A DNA stretch of 34,775 nt, taken from DASSFZ01 sp036514635 (GTDB taxonomy: Bacteria > Chloroflexota > Anaerolineae > Fen-1058). Positions 30,592 to 34,775 of the stretch are shown here, one piece after another. The stretch's first letter is position 1; the number at the start of each line of letters is the position of its first letter. The translations under genes and the position numbers were made by a program. Location: the NCBI GenBank assembly GCA_036514635.1, contig DATBWU010000084.1, forward strand, positions 1-34,775, given 5' to 3'. The notes beneath the pieces are model-generated. The model had not been told where the DNA came from. It was given only the letters and a program-made list of their open reading frames with translations, and ran no database searches.

Positions 30592-31740
30592 TTAGCGGAT
30601 AAATACGGATTCGTAGGCTTCGAGCGTCTCGCGCACGGTCTTGTCCCAAGAGAACCTGGCGGCTTGCTTGACGGCGCGTTCACTGAGTGCGGCGCGCAGC
30701 GGTGGCTCGGTGACAACGGCGATCAACGCGCCGGCCATCGCGCGAGCATCGTCGGGCTTCACCAGCGATCCGGCGTCGCCGACGACTTCGGGGATCGAAG
30801 CCGCATCCGATCCGACGACCGGCACACCGCACGCCAGCGCTTCGAGCACGGGCAGGCCGAAACCCTCGTAACGCGACGGATACACGAACGCCGTCGCGCC
30901 TTGATACAGCGCAGCTTTGTCTGCTTCATCGACTTCCCCGATGAAACGCACCACGTCCTCGACCTCGATCTGACGGGCGATCTCGCGCGGATCGACGGTG
31001 AACCGGTCGCCCCGTTCGGGTAGCCGCCCGGCGACGACGAGCGGGTGCGTATGGCCGATGGCGTCTTGCCCCCACGTGTAAATCTGGAGCGCGGCTTCGA
31101 CGTTCTTGCGCGGATCGAACCCACCCAGGTATAGCACGTAGCTATCGGGCAGGTGGTACTTGCGGCGGACGGCGGCGTGGTCGACCGCGTTGGGCTTGGG
31201 CGTGAACGCCCGATCGGCGGCCAGGTAGATCGTCCGCACGCGCGATTCGGGCACGCGCAGGTGCTGGACGATGTCGTGTCGCGAGGCTTCGGAATCGGTG
31301 AGGATCGACACCGCGCCGCGCGCGGCGGCCGCGACGAGTCCGGTGTACAGCCGCACCGGCGGCCCGCCGCGATACTCTTTGAGCAGCAGCGGAATGATGT
31401 CGTGAATGGTGACGACGATCGGCGCGCGCGCCTTGAGCGGCGGCGCCCAGTACGGGACGTGAATCAGGTCGGCCTGGAGTGCGTTGGCCGCGCGGGGAAT
31501 AATCGACTGTTCAAAAAGGAGTTTTCTGAGGTTGGATAGTCGGTTAGCCGGATAGTTGGATAATTGATGAATGGCGTCTCGTGTAAGGTCGATGACCTGG
31601 AATGAGCTGCGGTGCGGCACGATCAGGTGATAGTTGTGCTGCGGCGCGAGAACCGGCAGGCGCGCGATCAACTGGCGCAGGTATTGCCCGCTGCCCGTGT
31701 TGGGTCGGTTGACGAACCAGCCGTTGAGGACGACGCGCAT
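30592..31740 (-). CDS. GT4-family glycosyltransferase
   Basis: A 382-residue GT-B glycosyltransferase. The N-terminal domain has the RPNTGSGQYLRQL loop; the C-terminal donor-binding domain has GGFDPRKN, FVYPSRYEGFGLPVLEALACGVPVV (about 290-314, the E-x7-E motif as EGFGLPVLE) and SDAASIPEVVGDAG. It should use a nucleotide sugar to extend the glycan at the cytoplasmic face. I chose the ATG at 31740 (MRVVLNGWF); the longer frame from 31815 starts inside a repeat. A loop (HQLSNYPANRLSNL) is encoded by an atagttgg-type repeat at about 31525-31565. Confidence 0.92.
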   Translation of the reverse strand: MRVVLNGWFVNRPNTGSGQYLRQLIARLPVLAPQHNYHLIVPHRSSFQVIDLTRDAIHQLSNYPANRLSNLRKLLFEQSIIPRAANALQADLIHVPYWAPPLKARAPIVVTIHDIIPLLLKEYRGGPPVRLYTGLVAAAARGAVSILTDSEASRHDIVQHLRVPESRVRTIYLAADRAFTPKPNAVDHAAVRRKYHLPDSYVLYLGGFDPRKNVEAALQIYTWGQDAIGHTHPLVVAGRLPERGDRFTVDPREIARQIEVEDVVRFIGEVDEADKAALYQGATAFVYPSRYEGFGLPVLEALACGVPVVGSDAASIPEVVGDAGSLVKPDDARAMAGALIAVVTEPPLRAALSERAVKQAARFSWDKTVRETLEAYESVFIR

Positions 31741-31744
31741 GACG

Positions 31745-31830
31745 GAATTGAGAATGAAGAATGCGAAATGTAGAAAAACCGATCGACCGCGCTTTCTACA
31801 TTCTACATTCTGCATTCACCCTGCATTCTT
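31745..31830. repeat. gaatgaagaatg / cattctacattc repeat
   Basis: About 85 bases with GAATGAAGAATGCGAAATG on the left and CTACATTCTACATTCTGCATTC on the right, an imperfect inverted repeat of the 8656-8797 family. It also supplies the TGA stop of galE. Confidence 0.75.
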
Positions 31831-32816
31831 CATTTGCCGTCGTACCCGTTTGGGTGCGTCCGGTGCCACGCCCAGGCTGTGGCGACGATGTCGCGCAGCG
31901 CGCCAAAGCGCGGCTTCCAGCCCAGCTCGCGCTTGATCGTCTCGCTGCTGGCGATCAGAATCGCCGGGTCGCCGGGGCGGCGCGGGCCGATCTCGTGCTT
32001 GATCTTGCGGCCGGTCACGGCTTCGGCGGTGTTCACCACTTCCATCACCGAGTAGCCGTTGCCGTTGCCCAGGTTGTACGTGCGGCTGCCCTGGTCGAGT
32101 GCCTTGAGCGCCAGGATGTGCGCCTGCGCCAGATCGGTGACGTGGACGTAGTCGCGGATGCAGGTTCCGTCGGGCGTGGGGTAATCGTTGCCGAAGACGA
32201 TCAGCTTCTCGCGCACGCCGAGCGCCACTTGCAGGATGATCGGGATCAGGTGAAATTCGGGCGCGTGGTCTTCGCCGATGCGCCCGGTCGGCGACGCGCC
32301 CGAAGCGTTGAAGTAGCGCAGGCAGGCGTAGCGCAGACCGTAGACTTTGTCCAGCCAGTACAACTGCCGCTCGATGATGGCTTTGCTCTCGCCGTAAGGA
32401 CTGCCCGGGATGATGTGTTCCTTCTCGTCGATCGGGATGCGCTCCGGCCGGTCGAACAGGTTGGCCGTGGACGACAGGATGAAGCGCTTGACGCCGTGGT
32501 CGATCATCGCGCGGAACAGGTTGAGCGCGTTGGTGACGTTGTCGCCCAGGTACAGAAAAGGCTTCTCCATTGACTCGCCGACGAGCGTGAACGAGGCGAA
32601 GTGCATCACGGCGTCGAAGTGATGCTCGTCGAACAAGCGGCTGATGGCGCCCGCGTCTTGAAGATCGCCTTCGACGAACTCGGCTTTGGGATGGACGGCC
32701 TGGCGGTGGCCGTAGAACAGGTTGTCGAAGACCACGACGGATTCGCCCGCCTCACACAACTCTTCGACGCAGTGACTGCCGACATAGCCGGCTCCGCCCG
32801 TGACGAGGATGTTCAT
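31830..32816 (-). CDS. galE: UDP-glucose 4-epimerase
   Basis: A 328-residue extended SDR. It has the NAD-binding loop GGAGYVG (7-13), FASFTLVGES, the catalytic SSTAN serine region and YxxxK in SPYGESKAI, with LRYFNASGA and the C-terminal YNLGNGNGYSV typical of GalE. It interconverts UDP-glucose and UDP-galactose to supply the locus. AAGGAGA precedes the ATG. Confidence 0.94.
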   Translation of the reverse strand: MNILVTGGAGYVGSHCVEELCEAGESVVVFDNLFYGHRQAVHPKAEFVEGDLQDAGAISRLFDEHHFDAVMHFASFTLVGESMEKPFLYLGDNVTNALNLFRAMIDHGVKRFILSSTANLFDRPERIPIDEKEHIIPGSPYGESKAIIERQLYWLDKVYGLRYACLRYFNASGASPTGRIGEDHAPEFHLIPIILQVALGVREKLIVFGNDYPTPDGTCIRDYVHVTDLAQAHILALKALDQGSRTYNLGNGNGYSVMEVVNTAEAVTGRKIKHEIGPRRPGDPAILIASSETIKRELGWKPRFGALRDIVATAWAWHRTHPNGYDGK

Positions 32817-32837
32817 TCAAGGTCTCCTTAATTCCAG

Positions 32838-32879
32838 CGCCAAGACACCAAACCGCTAGGTCTTGTTGGCGTCTTGGCG
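32838..32879. repeat. hairpin repeat between galE and the ligase gene
   Basis: CGCCAAGACACCAA (32838-32851) pairs with TTGGCGTCTTGGCG (32866-32879), a 14-bp stem with one wobble and a 14-base loop. The words CGCCAAGAC and CTTGGCGTC also occur in the repeats near 7470 and 3895. Confidence 0.6.
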
Positions 32880-32880
32880 A

Positions 32881-34686
32881 TTATTTTGACGAGCCAATTT
32901 GATCCAGGGCTTCGGTCGCGCGCTGGTTGTCCGGCTCGACCGCCAGGACACGATTGTACCACGCGCGGGCCGCTTCCACTTGATCGGCGGCGCGATAGGT
33001 ATCGGCAACGAGCAGCCACACGTCGAGGTTGATGTTGTCCAAGAGCATCGTCGTGGCCGTGTCGTATGCATACGCAGCGAGCAGTGGGCGCTGCTGATCG
33101 GTGCGATAACTGCCCCACACGTACAGTTCCTCTGCCATGCCCGCCGGGTCTTCCAACAGGCGGAAGGTGCGCACTGCGTCGTTGATGCGCCCGACCCACA
33201 CGTAAGCCAGCCCTAGACCCTTGATCGTCGCGTGGCGGGTCGGGTCGGCGGCGAAGGCGGCTTCGAGATAGGGCACGGCTTCGTCGAAGCGATCGAGCTT
33301 GACGAGCAGGTTGCCCAGCCGCCGATTGGCGTTGGGCTGGGCCGGGCCGATGTCGAGCGCGCCCCGGTATTCGGTGATAGCCGCATCGAAGCCGTCGAGG
33401 CGCTGCGCCGGGGTCAGACCTTCATTCAACTCAGCGCGAGTTTCGGCAATCGCGCCGAGGTTGGTGCGCCACGCGGCCAGGAGCGGGCGGTTGAAGACAA
33501 CGGCGGCGATCAGGATCGCGGCGGCGGCGATAATCAAGATGCGGCGGCTGGAGATTCTGACTCCCGCAGCGAGGTGAAGTGAGGCCGCGGGCGTCACTTC
33601 GTGCAACGCGCGTCGCCCCGACGCGATCGCCAGGCCCATCCACGCAAACAACATCGGCATCACCCAGCGACTATCGGCGTACTGGGGTGCATCGGTCAAG
33701 CCGTGCAGCCATGTGACCGTAACGCCCATCCATGCGCCGTGGAAAAGCGCCGAAGGGCGCGCAGTGCGATTGACTCGGTAGACGTACAGGTAGAACGCAG
33801 CCATAACTCCCGCGAAGGCGACCAGCCCCAGTATTCCTTGATTGAGCCAGATCGACAATGGCAGGTTATGCGCGTAGGTCAGGAACGGAACGTAGATCAT
33901 CAGCGCGTAACGCGAATAGACCATCGCGAACGTGTCGCCCAGTCCGATGCCTGTGAAGGGATAGTCGCCCAGGAGCTGCAGGCTGTTCTGAAACAGACGG
34001 CCTCGATCTGAGGCGCGTGAGAAGGTCGAGGCCAGCAGCGGGATGCGGTCCGGGCCGAGGGCGACGATGGCGATAAGACCTGCGACGAGCGCCAGGCCGC
34101 CCAGGCCGATCAGCGCCGTCGCCGTGCGGCGTGGCAGGCGGTTCAGCACGGTTACAGCACCAGCCAATACAGCCGTCAGCCCGAGCGCCAGCCATGCCCC
34201 GCGCGACACGGAGAGAAAGACGGCGTACAGGACGATCCCCGTGCAGATTCCCCACACCATCTTCTGAAGGGTCTTTCGGCTCGACACAGTCAGCGCGACG
34301 CCTAACGGCACGGCGAGTTCCACAAACGTGGCGGCGGCGTTCGGTTGCGGCGCGAAGCCGCCCAGGTAAGGCAGCAGTGTAGTGATCTGGCCCAGCTGCG
34401 AGATGATGCCGCCTTTCTCGTAGCCCAGGTGACCATATTGCGTGATGAGATATAGCGCGAAGGCCGAGGCGACCAGCATCCCGGCAGAGGCGACGATCCG
34501 CACGGCAGCTTGAGAGCGCGCTCCGAATGAGATCGCGAAGTACGACCCAGTGCTGGCAAGAATAGCGGCCAGCGCGGCGAGACTCAGGCTTGCCTCATAG
34601 GCGGGCAGAACGCCTAGAAGTGCACTGAGCGCAAAGAGTAGCAGGAACAGGTTTAGAGTAGTCGGCGACGGGTGATAAGAAGACAT
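32881..34686 (-). CDS. O-antigen ligase (Wzy_C)-like membrane protein with TPR tail
   Basis: A 601-residue protein. The N-terminal about 360 residues hold about ten to twelve membrane helices with Wzy_C-type features: FLSVSRGAWLALGLTAV, then DRGRLFQNSLQLLGDYPFTGIGLG and YAHNLPLSIWLNQGILGL. After one more helix (LIIAAAAILIAAVVF, about 395-409) the C-terminus consists of tetratricopeptide-like repeats (RLGNLLVKLDRFDEAVPYLEAAF and similar). It would polymerise or ligate lipid-linked glycan outside the membrane. The ATG abuts an 8-bp array (34688 onward), with no visible ribosome-binding site. Confidence 0.88.
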   Translation of the reverse strand: MSSYHPSPTTLNLFLLLFALSALLGVLPAYEASLSLAALAAILASTGSYFAISFGARSQAAVRIVASAGMLVASAFALYLITQYGHLGYEKGGIISQLGQITTLLPYLGGFAPQPNAAATFVELAVPLGVALTVSSRKTLQKMVWGICTGIVLYAVFLSVSRGAWLALGLTAVLAGAVTVLNRLPRRTATALIGLGGLALVAGLIAIVALGPDRIPLLASTFSRASDRGRLFQNSLQLLGDYPFTGIGLGDTFAMVYSRYALMIYVPFLTYAHNLPLSIWLNQGILGLVAFAGVMAAFYLYVYRVNRTARPSALFHGAWMGVTVTWLHGLTDAPQYADSRWVMPMLFAWMGLAIASGRRALHEVTPAASLHLAAGVRISSRRILIIAAAAILIAAVVFNRPLLAAWRTNLGAIAETRAELNEGLTPAQRLDGFDAAITEYRGALDIGPAQPNANRRLGNLLVKLDRFDEAVPYLEAAFAADPTRHATIKGLGLAYVWVGRINDAVRTFRLLEDPAGMAEELYVWGSYRTDQQRPLLAAYAYDTATTMLLDNINLDVWLLVADTYRAADQVEAARAWYNRVLAVEPDNQRATEALDQIGSSK

Positions 34687-34687
34687 G

Positions 34688-34775
34688 ACGAGTCAGCGAG
34701 TCAGCGAGTCAGCGAGTCAGCGAGTCAGCGAGTCAGCGAGTCAGCGAGTCAGCGAGTCAGCGAGTCAGCGAGTCA
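34688..34775. repeat. 8-bp tandem array (gcgagtca) x11, cut by the window end
   Basis: One acgagtca and ten perfect gcgagtca units running to the window edge, so the full length is unknown. It begins one base upstream of the start codon of the ligase gene. It has the same unit and the same placement as the array before ccmA. Confidence 0.92.

Overview
The window is high-GC bacterial DNA that most resembles a member of Chloroflexota (Anaerolineae-like). This placement is inferred from three things: large multi-pass membrane proteins carrying C-terminal beta modules with the LLG(Y/F)...PGE(T)...L(Y/F)W pattern, a DUF2723-type glycosyltransferase, and many short interspersed repeats (gcgagtca arrays, ATTGCGGATTGC words, palindromes starting ACCGCAAAG or ACCGCAGAG). 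No rRNA or tRNA gene was seen.

Region 1 (about 1 to 11.9 kb, minus strand) is a nearly complete cytochrome c maturation (System I) operon. It reads from a strong sigma70-like promoter at 11907-11935 in the order ccmE, ccmF, ccmH, ccmG/resA, a CcmI-like zinc-ribbon protein, a diheme cytochrome c lipoprotein, ccmA, ccmB, ccmC, ccmD, ccdA and a second resA-like lipoprotein. Many neighbours overlap by ATGA or GTGA. CcmE is the CxxxY type. The CcdA appears circularly permuted: the first transmembrane segment, with its SPC cysteine, sits at the C-terminus instead of the N-terminus. Two membrane proteins of unknown role follow downstream.

Region 2 (12 to 19.1 kb) holds a Tat-exported L,D-transpeptidase and a GNAT acetyltransferase on the minus strand. 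On the plus strand are a DUF1361 membrane protein, a TIGR01777-type epimerase, L-lactate dehydrogenase, an aldo/keto reductase, a peroxiredoxin-like protein with an in-frame TGA at the first catalytic cysteine (candidate selenoprotein, UxxC), and a TrmH/SpoU-type RNA methyltransferase.

Region 3 (19.1 to 34.8 kb, minus strand) is a surface-glycan locus. It holds an O-antigen-ligase-like protein with TPRs, GalE, a GT4 and a GT2 glycosyltransferase, a DUF2723 glycosyltransferase-like protein, a YbhN/LPG-synthase-like flippase, a sulfotransferase, a phosphodiesterase of the alkaline phosphatase superfamily and a very large membrane protein. A truncated DNA methyltransferase lies inside it.

Across all regions, short repeats fill the gaps and also run into genes. 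They supply start regions, a signal peptide, C-terminal tails, stop codons and internal loops. One repeat (27731-27852) has 12-bp terminal inverted repeats and a perfect 9-bp target duplication; another (21143-21235) is a 99-bp in-frame insertion flanked by a 6-bp duplication. Several arrays have an 8-bp unit, which is not a multiple of three, and lie in or directly before surface-glycan genes.
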